A stretch of DNA of 64,000 nt from Pseudoalteromonas sp. MMG007 (GTDB taxonomy: Bacteria; Pseudomonadota; Gammaproteobacteria; Enterobacterales; Alteromonadaceae), in the NCBI RefSeq assembly GCF_018100985.1, contig NZ_JAGJEI010000001.1, positions 620,001 to 684,000 of the forward strand, given 5' to 3'. Positions 48,064 to 56,932 of this stretch are shown here, in pieces; the stretch's first letter is position 1, and each line of letters opens with the position of its first letter. The notes beneath the pieces were generated by a model, which saw only the letters and a program-made list of their open reading frames with translations, ran no database searches and had not been told where the DNA came from. The translations under genes were made by a program, and so were the position numbers.

Positions 48064-48423
48064 ATGGCAAAAGTAAACCAAAATATTATTAAAGCGCTTG
48101 AAAATGAGCAGCTTAAAACAGACGTACCTACATTCGGCCCTGGTGATACAGTGGTTGTACAGGTAAAAGTAAAAGAAGGTGCTAAAGAGCGTCTACAGGC
48201 CTTTGAAGGTGTTGTAATCGCTAAGCGTAACCGTGGTCTTCACTCAGCATTCACAGTTCGTAAAATTTCGAGCGGTGAAGGTGTTGAGCGTGTATTCCAA
48301 ACGCACAGCCCTCTTATTGATAGCGTAACAGTTAAGCGTCGCGGTGCAGTTCGTCGTGCTAAGCTTTACTATCTACGTGAGCGTTCTGGTAAATCTGCAC
48401 GTATTAGAGAAAAACTTAACTAA
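48064..48423 (+). CDS. rplS: Ribosomal protein L19
   Basis: 119 residues with canonical [20 protein letters not shown] and [17 protein letters not shown]. Located at the 30S-50S interface. Start is ATG 48064 ([13 protein letters not shown]); an in-frame GTG 12 bases upstream is not used by the family. Last gene of the operon, followed by a terminator. Confidence 0.98.
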   Translation: MAKVNQNIIKALENEQLKTDVPTFGPGDTVVVQVKVKEGAKERLQAFEGVVIAKRNRGLHSAFTVRKISSGEGVERVFQTHSPLIDSVTVKRRGAVRRAKLYYLRERSGKSARIREKLN

Positions 48424-48444
48424 TACGCGCTGTTTATCAACGCA

Positions 48445-48485
48445 AAAAAACGGGTTGCATCCTTCGGGTTGCAGCCCGTTTTGGT
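48445..48485 (+). terminator. Terminator of the rpsP-rplS operon
   Basis: AACGGG-TTGCA (about 48449-48459) pairs with TGCAGCCCGTT (48470-48480), flanked by an A-run and TTTT. Confidence 0.8.
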
Positions 48486-48500
48486 TTCTGGAATAATTTT

Positions 48501-48553
48501 CACCGCTCACCGCTCACCGCTCACCGCTCACCGCTCACCGCTCACCGCTCACC
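48501..48553. repeat. Tandem heptamer repeat CACCGCT
   Basis: Seven complete perfect copies of CACCGCT plus CACC (53 bp) between rplS and tyrA. All copies are identical and GC-richer than the flanks. No spacers, so not CRISPR. Such runs mutate by slippage. Confidence 0.98.
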
Positions 48554-48651
48554 TTTATTATTGACTCCCAGTCGCAGTAAAATTTTAGTATTAGCCTTTT
48601 CTCAGTTAAGCGATCCTGTTAGTATTTATCGTATTGATTAGTTTACTTTTT

Positions 48652-48669
48652 TGTAAAATTAAATTTACG
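48652..48669 (+). promoter_or_regulatory. TyrR box before tyrA
   Basis: TGTAAAATTAAATTTACG matches TGTAAA-N6-TTTACA at 11 of 12 conserved bases. It lies 19 bases before the tyrA ATG, overlapping or just downstream of the likely promoter, which fits repression by TyrR with tyrosine. Confidence 0.7.
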
Positions 48670-48688
48670 ATATTGGCTTTAAGGTGAA

Positions 48689-49828
48689 ATGAACGTGGCA
48701 GACATTAGCGATTTAGCACAGTTAAGAGATGGTATAGACGAGTGCGACGCACAGCTGGTTGCTTTACTAGCTAAACGTAACAGCATTACGCAAAAAATTG
48801 GCGAAGTAAAACAGCAAACTGGTGCGCCCTTACATGCCCCCGAACGTGAAGCCGCACTGCTAGCAGCAAGACGACAAGAAGCTATTAAGCAAAATGTAAG
48901 TCCTGATCTCGTTGAAGATATACTAAGACGCATGATGCGCGAGGCTTATCAAAATCAGCAAGCAAAACTTGCTTGTGCTGCGCCACAGCTTTCACCTATT
49001 GTTATTGTAGGGGGCCAAGGCGCAATGGGGCAGTTATTTGCCCAACAGTTTATTCGCTCTGGCTACGACGTTAAAATCTTAGATAAAGAGCAGCAAGACG
49101 AGGCACAAAGTATTTTAAAAGGTGCCAAACTCGTAATGGTGAGCGTGCCTATTAATGCACTAGATTCCGTCGTCGCTAAATTGCCTAAACTTGATGATGA
49201 CTGCTTGCTTGTAGATATAACGTCAGTGAAGCAATCACCTATTAAAGCATTAAAAGCGGCGCATAGTGGACCGGTAGTTGGTTTACACCCAATGTTTGGA
49301 CCTGATATTTCTCACTGGGTAAAACAAACAGTTGTTGTATGTGAGGGGCGAGATAATTTAGCTGCTCAAGGGTTATTAAAGCAACTACAAGTATGGGGAT
49401 GCCAGCTGGTTGAACTTGATGCTAAAAAGCACGATGAAGCAATGCAAATTATTCAAGTTATGCGCCATTTAACAACATTTGTTTATGGACAGTTTTTAGC
49501 GAAGCAAAGCCACACACTTGAAGAACTACGTAGTTGCTCATCACCTATATACCAGTTGGAGCTGATGATGGTGGGGCGTTTGTTTGCGCAATCGCCGGAG
49601 CTATACTCAGATATTATGTTAGCGCAGTTTGATGATGTAGAAAACTTGTTAGCACAGTACCAAGATACTTTCGCTGAAACGCTTGAAAAGTTAAAGGTGG
49701 GTGATAAAACTGCACTTATAGATGCTTTTGCTGATGCAAAATCTTATTTTTCAGACTCTACAGCACATTTTTTAACGCAAAGCCGAAGCTTATTAAATAA
49801 AGCGAATGACGCTAAAGTACTCGACTAA
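48689..49828 (+). CDS. tyrA: Chorismate mutase / prephenate dehydrogenase (T-protein)
   Basis: Turns chorismate into prephenate and then 4-hydroxyphenylpyruvate for tyrosine. 379 residues: an AroQ chorismate mutase domain at 1-90 (LRDGIDECDAQLVALLAKRN) and an NAD-dependent prephenate dehydrogenase domain (VIVGGQGAMGQLF, VGLHPMFGPDI, MQIIQVMRHLTTFVYGQFL with the conserved His). The fused layout and length match E. coli TyrA. Convergent with pheA, and controlled by a TyrR box upstream. Confidence 0.97.
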   Translation: MNVADISDLAQLRDGIDECDAQLVALLAKRNSITQKIGEVKQQTGAPLHAPEREAALLAARRQEAIKQNVSPDLVEDILRRMMREAYQNQQAKLACAAPQLSPIVIVGGQGAMGQLFAQQFIRSGYDVKILDKEQQDEAQSILKGAKLVMVSVPINALDSVVAKLPKLDDDCLLVDITSVKQSPIKALKAAHSGPVVGLHPMFGPDISHWVKQTVVVCEGRDNLAAQGLLKQLQVWGCQLVELDAKKHDEAMQIIQVMRHLTTFVYGQFLAKQSHTLEELRSCSSPIYQLELMMVGRLFAQSPELYSDIMLAQFDDVENLLAQYQDTFAETLEKLKVGDKTALIDAFADAKSYFSDSTAHFLTQSRSLLNKANDAKVLD

Positions 49829-49853
49829 CGTTTATAATTTGATTGTATGAACT

Positions 49854-49880
49854 AAAAAGGGCCTAATTTGGCCCTTTTTT
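49854..49880. terminator. Bidirectional terminator, tyrA / pheA
   Basis: AAAAAGGGCC (49854-49863), loop TAATTT, GGCCC and a T-run (49870-49880). Confidence 0.9.
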
Positions 49881-49897
49881 AGTTATAACACGAGAGG

Positions 49898-51055
49898 TTA
49901 AGTGTTAACGCTAACTGCTTGTAATGTCTCGCTTTGATAGCAGCCTAAAACACGTACATATTGCGTGTATTCTTTAAGCTCTTCTAGTGCTTCTTTTACT
50001 TGGCTATCAGCTAAGTTTGCCTCTAAATCAACATAAAACACTTCTTCCCACGGATTGCCTGGAGTAGGGCGTGATTCAAGTTTTACTAAGTTAATTTGAT
50101 GCTGTTTAAAAACCATTAAAGCATCAGCAAGCGAGCCCGCTTGTTGCTTAGTTGACATTATTAGGCTGGTTTTAGTTGGGATTTGATTAGATACTTGCAA
50201 AGGTTTTCGCGCTACAACAATAAAGCGGCTGTGATTTTCGCTTTGGTTTGCAAGGTTTGATTTTATTACCTCCAGACCAACATTTTTACCGGCTTGTGCT
50301 GAGCCAATGGCTGCACTGTTTGGTGTATTTAACGCCGATTGTAGTGCGCTTGATGTTGAATCACATGTTTCATGCTGTAAATCACCTAAGCCTTGCAAAA
50401 AGCGACTGCACTGAGCAAACGGTTGAGGGTGAGCAAATATTTTTGTTAATTGGCTTAATTCCGTCTCAGGATTGGCTAGTAAGCAGTGTTCTACACTGTG
50501 AGTTACTTCACCGACGATAGATACTTGAGCATGCTGTAGTAAGTCAAATACTTCATTAATGCTACCAGAGCTTGTATTTTCAATTGGCAGTAAACCAAAG
50601 TCAGCTTGGCCGTTTTCTACTTTACCAGTGATTTCATCAAATGATGTACAGCCAATTTCAATTAACTTGCCTGGGCGGCGACTAAAGTATTTATGGCAAG
50701 CAAGTTGGCTGTATGAGCCCTGGCCACCAAGATAAGTAACACGATGAGTTTCGCTGAGTGCATCTGGGTTTAAGTTTTTTTGTAGCATTGCTTGCTGATG
50801 TAATACAGAGTCTTCCAAAATGGTCTGAAAAACATTATTTACGTAATAAGCATCTAAACCGAGTGACTTACCATAACCAATTAGCTTCTCTAATAGAGCG
50901 AGCTCGCGGGCTTCATCGCGTATAGGCTTATTGTTAGCAATTTTGTATTCAACTACGCCATGGCTAATGCGGCGACGTTTTGCTAATAACACGAGTAAGT
51001 CAGAATCTATTTCATTGATGTCGTGTCTGAGTGTGCTTAACACATCGTTTGTCAT
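49898..51055 (-). CDS. pheA: Chorismate mutase / prephenate dehydratase (P-protein)
   Basis: Makes phenylpyruvate for phenylalanine. 385 residues: an AroQ mutase domain at 1-85 (LRHDINEIDSDLLVLLAKRR), a dehydratase domain at about 105-285 (YLGGQGSYSQLACHKYF, PIENTSSGSINEVFDLL) and a C-terminal ACT domain for Phe feedback (LVKLESRPTPGNPWEEVFYV). GAGGAAA is 6 bases before the ATG. Expression is controlled by a transcription attenuator in the leader (51103-51225). Confidence 0.97.
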   Translation of the reverse strand: MTNDVLSTLRHDINEIDSDLLVLLAKRRRISHGVVEYKIANNKPIRDEARELALLEKLIGYGKSLGLDAYYVNNVFQTILEDSVLHQQAMLQKNLNPDALSETHRVTYLGGQGSYSQLACHKYFSRRPGKLIEIGCTSFDEITGKVENGQADFGLLPIENTSSGSINEVFDLLQHAQVSIVGEVTHSVEHCLLANPETELSQLTKIFAHPQPFAQCSRFLQGLGDLQHETCDSTSSALQSALNTPNSAAIGSAQAGKNVGLEVIKSNLANQSENHSRFIVVARKPLQVSNQIPTKTSLIMSTKQQAGSLADALMVFKQHQINLVKLESRPTPGNPWEEVFYVDLEANLADSQVKEALEELKEYTQYVRVLGCYQSETLQAVSVNT

Positions 51056-51102
51056 TTTGGTTTCCTCATTCCAAAAGTACGCTGTTATTTAACAGCAAAA
51101 AC

Positions 51103-51129
51103 AAAAAAGCCTCCCAGTTGGGAGGCTTT
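51103..51129 (-). terminator. Attenuator terminator of pheA
   Basis: On the minus strand: AAGCCTCCC, loop AACT, GGGAGGCTT then TTTT. The first arm (51120-51129) can instead pair with GAGGCTT in 51161-51173, the antiterminator. It lies between the pheL peptide and pheA. Confidence 0.92.
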
Positions 51130-51160
51130 ACTATTCGATTGATTTTTATCTCACAAACAG

Positions 51161-51186
51161 GGAAGCCTCTTCTATATAAAGAAGCT
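51161..51186 (-). promoter_or_regulatory. Pause and antiterminator segments of the phe attenuator
   Basis: Minus-strand segment 1 is AGCTTCTT (51179-51186), inside the last Phe codons; segment 2 is AGAAGAGGCTTCC (51161-51173). Segments 1 and 2 can pair, as can 2 and 3 (GAGGCTT with AAGCCTC of the terminator). A ribosome stalled on the Phe codons would mask segment 1 and free segment 2 for antitermination. Confidence 0.85.
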
Positions 51187-51225
51187 AAAAAAAGAAAAAA
51201 AAGTGCCAGAGATAAATATGTTCAT
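51172..51225 (-). CDS. pheL: PheL leader peptide, 17 residues with 7 Phe
   Basis: Encodes MNIFISGTFFSFFSFFI. Seven of 17 residues are Phe, clustered at residues 9-16 next to the pairing segments. It measures charged tRNA-Phe: plentiful Phe lets the ribosome reach the stop and the terminator forms; scarcity stalls it and pheA is transcribed. No ribosome site lies before the ATG, and the predicted transcript starts at or within two bases of it, so it may be translated leaderless. Confidence 0.93.
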   Translation of the reverse strand: MNIFISGTFFSFFSFFI

Positions 51226-51231
51226 ATTAGT

Positions 51232-51260
51232 AATGTATGGAGAGTTGCCTGTAATGTCAA
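51232..51260 (-). promoter_or_regulatory. Promoter of pheL-pheA
   Basis: Minus strand: perfect -35 TTGACA (51255-51260), 17-base spacer, -10 TACATT (51232-51237). The expected start is 51225-51227, right at the pheL ATG. Confidence 0.75.
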
Positions 51261-51417
51261 TAAAGATAAGCCTCTAAATGACACCAGAGTGCGTTTTATT
51301 TACCCATTTTTAGTTTTTATTAAAAGTTCACAAATAATTTATATATATGAATGTGGATCTGGTATATTTCGTTAACTGGCTCAAATAATAACTATCATTA
51401 ATAATTAAGGTTGACCT

Positions 51418-54400
51418 GTGGTTTACAGACGCCCGCCATCGCGTTTTGGATTAAATTCTTTAAGTGTAAAACTGTCACTGCTTATATCGGCTATTTGTTT
51501 AATAGCAGGGGTGTGCGCTGCTGCCTTAATGCTTAAGTCAGAAGAGAAACAGCTCGTTTTTGAAGAACATGAAGTTTTAAAAAGCTCAACAGACTTATTA
51601 GTTAACCAGTTTAACGAACGCATTCAAACAAAATTAAATATTGCTAAACAAGCTAATAATATTGTGACTGAACAGCTTTTTCAGGAAAACTCATTGGTCA
51701 ACTTAAAAAGTAAATCACAGCTGCAATTTAATAGTGATGGTACTATCAGAAGTGCCTCTGTAGATGGCCTATCTGCTGCATTTTTACCTCAGCAAAATTA
51801 CTCGCCTTTTTATAAACGCTTATTTAATGACTCCGAAACGTTGTGGAGTATTATTTCTCCAACGCTTGTACACGACTTTTTCAATTTTTATCTTATAACC
51901 AATGAGGACTTCATTCGTGTATCTCCGCCTAACTGGGCATTGAATGCGCCTGCAGACTTTAGTGTTACAAATGGGTCTACTTATAAATACATAAAAAGTA
52001 AATTAGGTAATGAGCGAAGCCCTGCATGGTCAAAAGTATACTACGACAAGGTATGGCATAAATGGGTGATAAGTCTGTTAGTACCTGTTTACGTAGATAA
52101 TAAATTTTTAGGCGTAACGGGTAGTGATATTGCTCTAAATAAATTGATTTCTTTTTTACCTGTAGGCGATAAAGAAAAGCACTTGCTTGTATTTAATAGT
52201 AAAGGGCAGCTACTTGCGCACCCTAATTTAAACCCTGCATTATTAGCAGACTACGCAGGTGAAAACAAAGGGTTAAGTGCAAATGAACTGGTAAACCCAG
52301 AGCTACAATCGATTATTGATGATGTAATACGGGTTAAGTTACCAGAATATGCCAACTCGTTTAAAAAAAATGATGAAGCACATATTATTAATATTCAAAA
52401 AATTGATGATCTAGATTGGTATATTGGTGTGTACAAAAAGCGTTCGTCAACGCTTTCTGCATTACAAGATTTAAAACTCAAATTTTTTGGTTTATTTATT
52501 CTTTATGCTGTTTTAGTGGCGCTGCTATTACATCAAGCGTTATATCAGTTAGTTTTACGTAGAATTCACACGCTTGTACATGCTGTAACCGGTTTTGGTA
52601 AAGGCCAGTTATTAACTGAGTTTCCACCAGAAAATAAAGACGAAATTGGTACACTTAATGGCTCATTTAGAGACATGACTGTTGAAATTCGTAAACTTAT
52701 TGATGGTTTAAATCAGCGAATTACAGAAAAAGAAATAGCCGAAAAAGCGGCAAATCGCTTATCCAAAGCTGTAGCTTTTTCTGGTACGGGTGTCGTTATA
52801 ACCGATGCTAATTTTGTTATTGAATATGTAAACCCTAAAATGCTGGAAATGACAGGCTATCCAGAAAGCCACTTTAATCGGGTACCTTTACTGAGCATTA
52901 TTGCATCTGAAATGGCTATTTTAGTTGAAGATATTAATATTGATTTACGCAGTCGTAATTACTGGCGTGGGGATACTTTAATTGAAGGCCTAAATAAAGA
53001 GCCTATTTGGGTGTCTTTAAGCGTCTCACCAATTCGTGAAGATGGTGGGGAAATAACAAGCTATGTAGCATCAGCACAAGATATTTCGTTTGTTAAAGAA
53101 AGTCAGCGAAAAATGGAGCAGCTTGCTTATTTTGATACCTTAACAGGCCTTGCAAACAGAACCTTTTTTAGAATGCAATTACGTAAATCATTGGCGCTGG
53201 CTGAACGCGGACACTATGCTTTTGCACTATTTTATTTTGATTTAGATGAATTTAAACGAATTAACGATACGCTTGGTCATGATGCAGGCGATCAACTGTT
53301 AATTGAAGTTGCAAATAGACTTAAAAAACGCCTAAGAGCAGAAGACACTATTGCGCGTTTGGGTGGCGATGAATTTGCTGTGTTACTCAGCGGGATAGAA
53401 AGTCAAGATCATGCCAGTGACGTAGCAAATACGATTCAAAAAACACTTAACATACCTATTAAGCTTGGTAACAATGAGGTAATAGTTAGTGCCAGTATTG
53501 GTATTACTATGGCTCCATATGATAGTTTAGAAGAGGATCAGTTATTAAAGCACGCTGATTTAGCTATGTACGAAGCTAAAGCGAAGGGGCGTAATACATA
53601 CCACTTCTATAGCCAAGAATTAAATGCTGCAGCAAATGAGCGCTTATTTATAGAGAACGAAATACGTATCGCGTTAAAAGAAAAACAATTTGTAGTTTAC
53701 TACCAGCCACAAGTAGACAGCCGTGATCAGCAGGTGGTTGGCTATGAGGCACTTTTACGATGGTTCCACCCAACTGAGGGATTAATCTCGCCAGATAAAT
53801 TTATACCCATTGCAGAGGCTACAGGTTTAATAGTTGAGTTGGGTGAATGGGTGCTTCAAGAGTCATGCAATTTTGCGGTAAGGCTAAGTGAGCAGGGGCT
53901 TGAAAATAATATTTCAATTAACTTATCGGCTCGCCAGTTTAAAGATTCAAACTTGGTACCTACTTTAAGCAAAATGATAGCTCGCTCTGGTGTTTCAGCT
54001 AAGCGCTTACATTTAGAGCTAACTGAGAGCATGCTAATGGGCAATGTTGAAGCCGCTATTACGCAACTACATGAGCTTAAAGCGTTAGGTATATCTATTT
54101 CAATCGATGACTTTGGTACCGGTTATTCATCACTTAGTTATTTAAAACGTTTTCCTGTAGATATACTCAAGGTTGACCGCTCATTCGTGAAAGATATACC
54201 AGATGACACAAATGATATGGAAATCACTGCGGCCATAATTGCTATGGCGCAAAAGTTAAAGCTAGATGTGGTTGCTGAGGGTGTTGAAACGATAGAGCAA
54301 ATGCAATTTTTACAAAACAATAACTGTTTTATTGTGCAAGGTTATTATTATAGTCCGCCAATACCGGAATCTGACTTACCTAACTTATATGAAAAATTAA

Positions 54401-54432
54401 ATGAACTCTCTATAAGCGAAGTTACTGATTAA
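51418..54432 (+). CDS. Cache-PAS-GGDEF-EAL cyclic-di-GMP enzyme
   Basis: 1004 residues. Membrane helix at about 18-38, a large periplasmic dCache-type sensor domain to about 355, a second membrane helix (about 358-382), HAMP (about 383-435), PAS (about 445-565), GGDEF with intact RLGGDEFAVLLSG near 649, and EAL with GYEALLRW near 776, NLSARQF, ELTESML, IDDFGTGYSSL, and VVAEGVET. Both catalytic domains look complete, so it may make or break c-di-GMP; which dominates is not readable. Start is GTG 51418 with TAAGG upstream. Monocistronic. Confidence 0.93.
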   Translation: MVYRRPPSRFGLNSLSVKLSLLISAICLIAGVCAAALMLKSEEKQLVFEEHEVLKSSTDLLVNQFNERIQTKLNIAKQANNIVTEQLFQENSLVNLKSKSQLQFNSDGTIRSASVDGLSAAFLPQQNYSPFYKRLFNDSETLWSIISPTLVHDFFNFYLITNEDFIRVSPPNWALNAPADFSVTNGSTYKYIKSKLGNERSPAWSKVYYDKVWHKWVISLLVPVYVDNKFLGVTGSDIALNKLISFLPVGDKEKHLLVFNSKGQLLAHPNLNPALLADYAGENKGLSANELVNPELQSIIDDVIRVKLPEYANSFKKNDEAHIINIQKIDDLDWYIGVYKKRSSTLSALQDLKLKFFGLFILYAVLVALLLHQALYQLVLRRIHTLVHAVTGFGKGQLLTEFPPENKDEIGTLNGSFRDMTVEIRKLIDGLNQRITEKEIAEKAANRLSKAVAFSGTGVVITDANFVIEYVNPKMLEMTGYPESHFNRVPLLSIIASEMAILVEDINIDLRSRNYWRGDTLIEGLNKEPIWVSLSVSPIREDGGEITSYVASAQDISFVKESQRKMEQLAYFDTLTGLANRTFFRMQLRKSLALAERGHYAFALFYFDLDEFKRINDTLGHDAGDQLLIEVANRLKKRLRAEDTIARLGGDEFAVLLSGIESQDHASDVANTIQKTLNIPIKLGNNEVIVSASIGITMAPYDSLEEDQLLKHADLAMYEAKAKGRNTYHFYSQELNAAANERLFIENEIRIALKEKQFVVYYQPQVDSRDQQVVGYEALLRWFHPTEGLISPDKFIPIAEATGLIVELGEWVLQESCNFAVRLSEQGLENNISINLSARQFKDSNLVPTLSKMIARSGVSAKRLHLELTESMLMGNVEAAITQLHELKALGISISIDDFGTGYSSLSYLKRFPVDILKVDRSFVKDIPDDTNDMEITAAIIAMAQKLKLDVVAEGVETIEQMQFLQNNNCFIVQGYYYSPPIPESDLPNLYEKLNELSISEVTD

Positions 54433-54455
54433 AATAAGCTCAGGCTAATTAATAT

Positions 54456-54478
54456 ATTGCGGGTTAACCACCCGCAAT
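54456..54478. terminator. Stem-loop shared by GGDEF-EAL gene and yciH
   Basis: ATTGCGGGT (54456-54464), loop TAACC, ACCCGCAAT (54470-54478). A perfect 9-bp stem with only a short T tail; it overlaps the yciH stop. Confidence 0.6.
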
Positions 54479-54793
54479 TTTAACTTTAAATTTTAACGCT
54501 TCTAAAATAGCTTTGAGCTTATCTCGGTCATCACCTTGTACTTCAATAATGCCTTCTTTAACTGCGCCGCCTTGGCCCATTTTGCTTTTAATGGTTTTAG
54601 CTAACTTTTTTAAATCGTGTTCTTTTGGGTCAACACCTACCACTAACATAACACCTTTGCCTTTACGCCCTTTTGTTTGACGTTCTATGCGTACAGCGCC
54701 ATCTTTAAGAAGTTTAGTATCTAATTCTTTTTCAGGTTTAGGTTGGTCAATTCGACCTGTGCTTGTTGAATATACTAAGTGACTATCACTCAT
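54464..54793 (-). CDS. yciH: YciH, SUI1/eIF1-like protein
   Basis: 109 residues of the SUI1 family, related to eukaryotic initiation factor eIF1. RQTKGRKGKGVMLVVGV and GQGGAVKEGIIEVQGDDRDK are the family core. E. coli YciH affects initiation fidelity and stress translation. AAAGGTAAG precedes the ATG. Monocistronic. Confidence 0.93.
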   Translation of the reverse strand: MSDSHLVYSTSTGRIDQPKPEKELDTKLLKDGAVRIERQTKGRKGKGVMLVVGVDPKEHDLKKLAKTIKSKMGQGGAVKEGIIEVQGDDRDKLKAILEALKFKVKIAGG

Positions 54794-54927
54794 AACTTAC
54801 CTTTAATAGATAAATGAAATAAATATTGGCATAAATGATAGCAAATTTGCTGTTGTGTGTTTTTATTTTTGCTAAATACTTTTAACAGGTTATATTTAGT
54901 TCAAAGGAAATATTATTGGAGTTTATT

Positions 54928-55233
54928 ATGAGTTTAACAAAGAACGAATCGGTTGATGGCACTACTTTAACAATACAGATCAAAGGCAAGTTCGATTTTA
55001 ATTTAGTGCAATCTTTTCGCCAAGCCTATGCACAAATGAGTGAAAAAACTGTAAAAGTGATTATCGATTTACGAGAAACCGATTACATGGATAGTTCTGC
55101 GCTTGGCATGTTATTAAATATGAAAAAAACAATAGAAGGGCAAGTAAAAACAATCGAAATAAGCAACTGCCAACCACAACTAAGAAAAATACTACAAATC
55201 TCTCGTTTTGATAAAAAGTTTGATATCAGCTAA
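54928..55233 (+). CDS. STAS-domain anti-sigma factor antagonist (CrsA/HsbA-like)
   Basis: 101 residues from ATG 54928, with TTGGAG 7 bases upstream; an in-frame TTG at 54916 is part of that ribosome site. A single STAS domain with the phosphorylatable Ser pair in YMDSSALGMLL (Ser56/57). Such proteins bind an anti-sigma factor when unphosphorylated. Its stop overlaps the start of the REC-phosphatase-kinase gene, the arrangement of Shewanella crsA-crsR. Confidence 0.88.
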   Translation: MSLTKNESVDGTTLTIQIKGKFDFNLVQSFRQAYAQMSEKTVKVIIDLRETDYMDSSALGMLLNMKKTIEGQVKTIEISNCQPQLRKILQISRFDKKFDIS

Positions 55234-56888
55234 TGATGCATGTGCTAATAGTAGATGACCAAGCGCTTAACCGTATTTTGTTAAGTAAAATGCTAGAGCA
55301 AGAAGGTTACAAAATATCGTTTGCTTATAATGGCCTTGATGCCCTTAATGTGCTTAAACGAGAAGAAATAGACATTGTTTTACTTGATGTTTTAATGCCC
55401 GTAATGGATGGCTTTGAAGCTGCGGAAAAAATAAAGCAGTTAAACAGCGAAGTTTATTTACCTATCATTTTTATTACCTCCTTAGAAGATCAGGCAAGCT
55501 TTGAGCGCTGCTTAGCTGTAGGCGGCGATGACTTTATTCATAAGCCATTTGATAAAGTTATACTACATGCAAAAATTAAAGCACACAGCCGTACCAGAGA
55601 GCTTAGTAAAAAAGCAAATCAGCAAAAAAAATTACTTGAATATCATCATAATCAAATTGAAAGCGAGCATGAGATTATAGAAAATATTTTTAGTAACTCA
55701 TTAGAGAATCAAGGAAAATTTAAAAAATATCTCGATTTTAATTTATCGCCAGCGTCTATGTTTAATGGTGACGTATTTTTGGTTGCACAAAGTCCAATAG
55801 GCAATCTTTATTGTATGCTCGGTGATTTTACTGGCCATGGCTTAGCCGCTGCTATTGGTGCGTTACCTTTATCACGTGTCTTTTACACTATGGTACAAAA
55901 AGGCATGGCGGTTAACGACATCGTTTGTGAATTAAATTTATTGTTATACAACTTATTACCTGGCCATATGTTTTGCGCGGCTAACATTATAGAGCTAAGT
56001 GCATCGGGTAAAAGTGTATCAGCGTGGCTTGGCGGTTTACCTGATGCATATCTGATAGATAATGAGGGTAATGTTAAGCAAACTCTTGAGTCTCAACATA
56101 TGGCACTAGGCATATTAGATGGGCATGAATTTGAGTATGAAGTAATACATTTTGAAGTAGACCCTTCAACCCGCTTAGTACTAGCAACAGACGGTATTAT
56201 TGAGACCGAAAATAACAGCAATACTTTTTTTGGGGAAGAGCGTTTTTTAGAAACTCTAAAATCCAAGCCAATGATAAGCAGTGAAGACATAATACAAAGC
56301 GTTAGTAAGTTTGCCAACGGAAGTGCTCAACAAGATGACTTGAGTGTCGTGTTACTTAACTGCCTGCCTATAATACCTGAAGAGCAAGAACGTGAAGCAT
56401 TTTCTACTTTAGCATTCAACTTATCATTGAGCCTAAATTCTGAGCAAATAAAAAAAACGGATCCCGTATACGATGTTGTTAATATTTTAAGTAGTGTAGA
56501 GGGATTGAAAGCACATCGTTCAAATATATTTTTGCTGCTTTCAGAAGCCTATAACAATGCACTTGATCATGGTGTATTAGGGCTAGATTCAGAGATTAAA
56601 AAACAAGAAGATGGTTTTTTTCAGTATTACGAATTAAGAGAAGCTGCCTTAGCTAACCTTACAGGTGCAATGATTATTATTGATATGCGTTATTGCCCCG
56701 ATACGCTGTGTTTATATTTTATTATTTGTGACTCAGGGCGAGGGTTTAGTAATAAATCAGCAGCTAGAGAACCTACTTTAGTGAATAACGAGTTTGGCCG
56801 GGGCCTTTCATTATTAGAAGAAGTTGCCGAAAAAGTAACTTACAACGCCAGCGGAAATCAAGTTGAAATGTGCTACAAGTTGAGCTAG
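55233..56888 (+). CDS. Response regulator with PP2C phosphatase and RsbW-type kinase domains (CrsR/HsbR-like)
   Basis: 551 residues with three domains. Receiver 1-120 with Asp52 (LLDVLMPVMDG). PP2C/RsbU phosphatase about 165-385 with Asp residues in NGDVF, LGDFTGHGLAAAIGALP, ATDGIIETE and QQDDLSV. C-terminal GHKL kinase with N box (LSEAYNNALDHGV, near 435), G1 (CDSGRGF, near 498) and G2 (EFGRGLSLLEE). It can both phosphorylate and dephosphorylate the STAS protein, and in Shewanella the CrsR type also sequesters sigma S. Target sigma factor here is not shown by the sequence. Coupled to the STAS gene. Confidence 0.9.
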   Translation: MMHVLIVDDQALNRILLSKMLEQEGYKISFAYNGLDALNVLKREEIDIVLLDVLMPVMDGFEAAEKIKQLNSEVYLPIIFITSLEDQASFERCLAVGGDDFIHKPFDKVILHAKIKAHSRTRELSKKANQQKKLLEYHHNQIESEHEIIENIFSNSLENQGKFKKYLDFNLSPASMFNGDVFLVAQSPIGNLYCMLGDFTGHGLAAAIGALPLSRVFYTMVQKGMAVNDIVCELNLLLYNLLPGHMFCAANIIELSASGKSVSAWLGGLPDAYLIDNEGNVKQTLESQHMALGILDGHEFEYEVIHFEVDPSTRLVLATDGIIETENNSNTFFGEERFLETLKSKPMISSEDIIQSVSKFANGSAQQDDLSVVLLNCLPIIPEEQEREAFSTLAFNLSLSLNSEQIKKTDPVYDVVNILSSVEGLKAHRSNIFLLLSEAYNNALDHGVLGLDSEIKKQEDGFFQYYELREAALANLTGAMIIIDMRYCPDTLCLYFIICDSGRGFSNKSAAREPTLVNNEFGRGLSLLEEVAEKVTYNASGNQVEMCYKLS

Positions 56889-56932
56889 CTCTGTAAAAAT
56901 ATCCATGCTATTATTCGTGAAACTTTAGATGT

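Noticed and set aside
48501-48553. Heptamer run as a possible CRISPR array
   Set aside because: Units are 7 bases with no spacers and no cas genes nearby.
51081-51096. GCTGTTATTTAACAGC palindrome before pheA as a LexA box
   Set aside because: The CTGT and ACAG halves are 6 bases apart, not the 8 of the LexA consensus; more likely a small RNA stem downstream of the attenuator.
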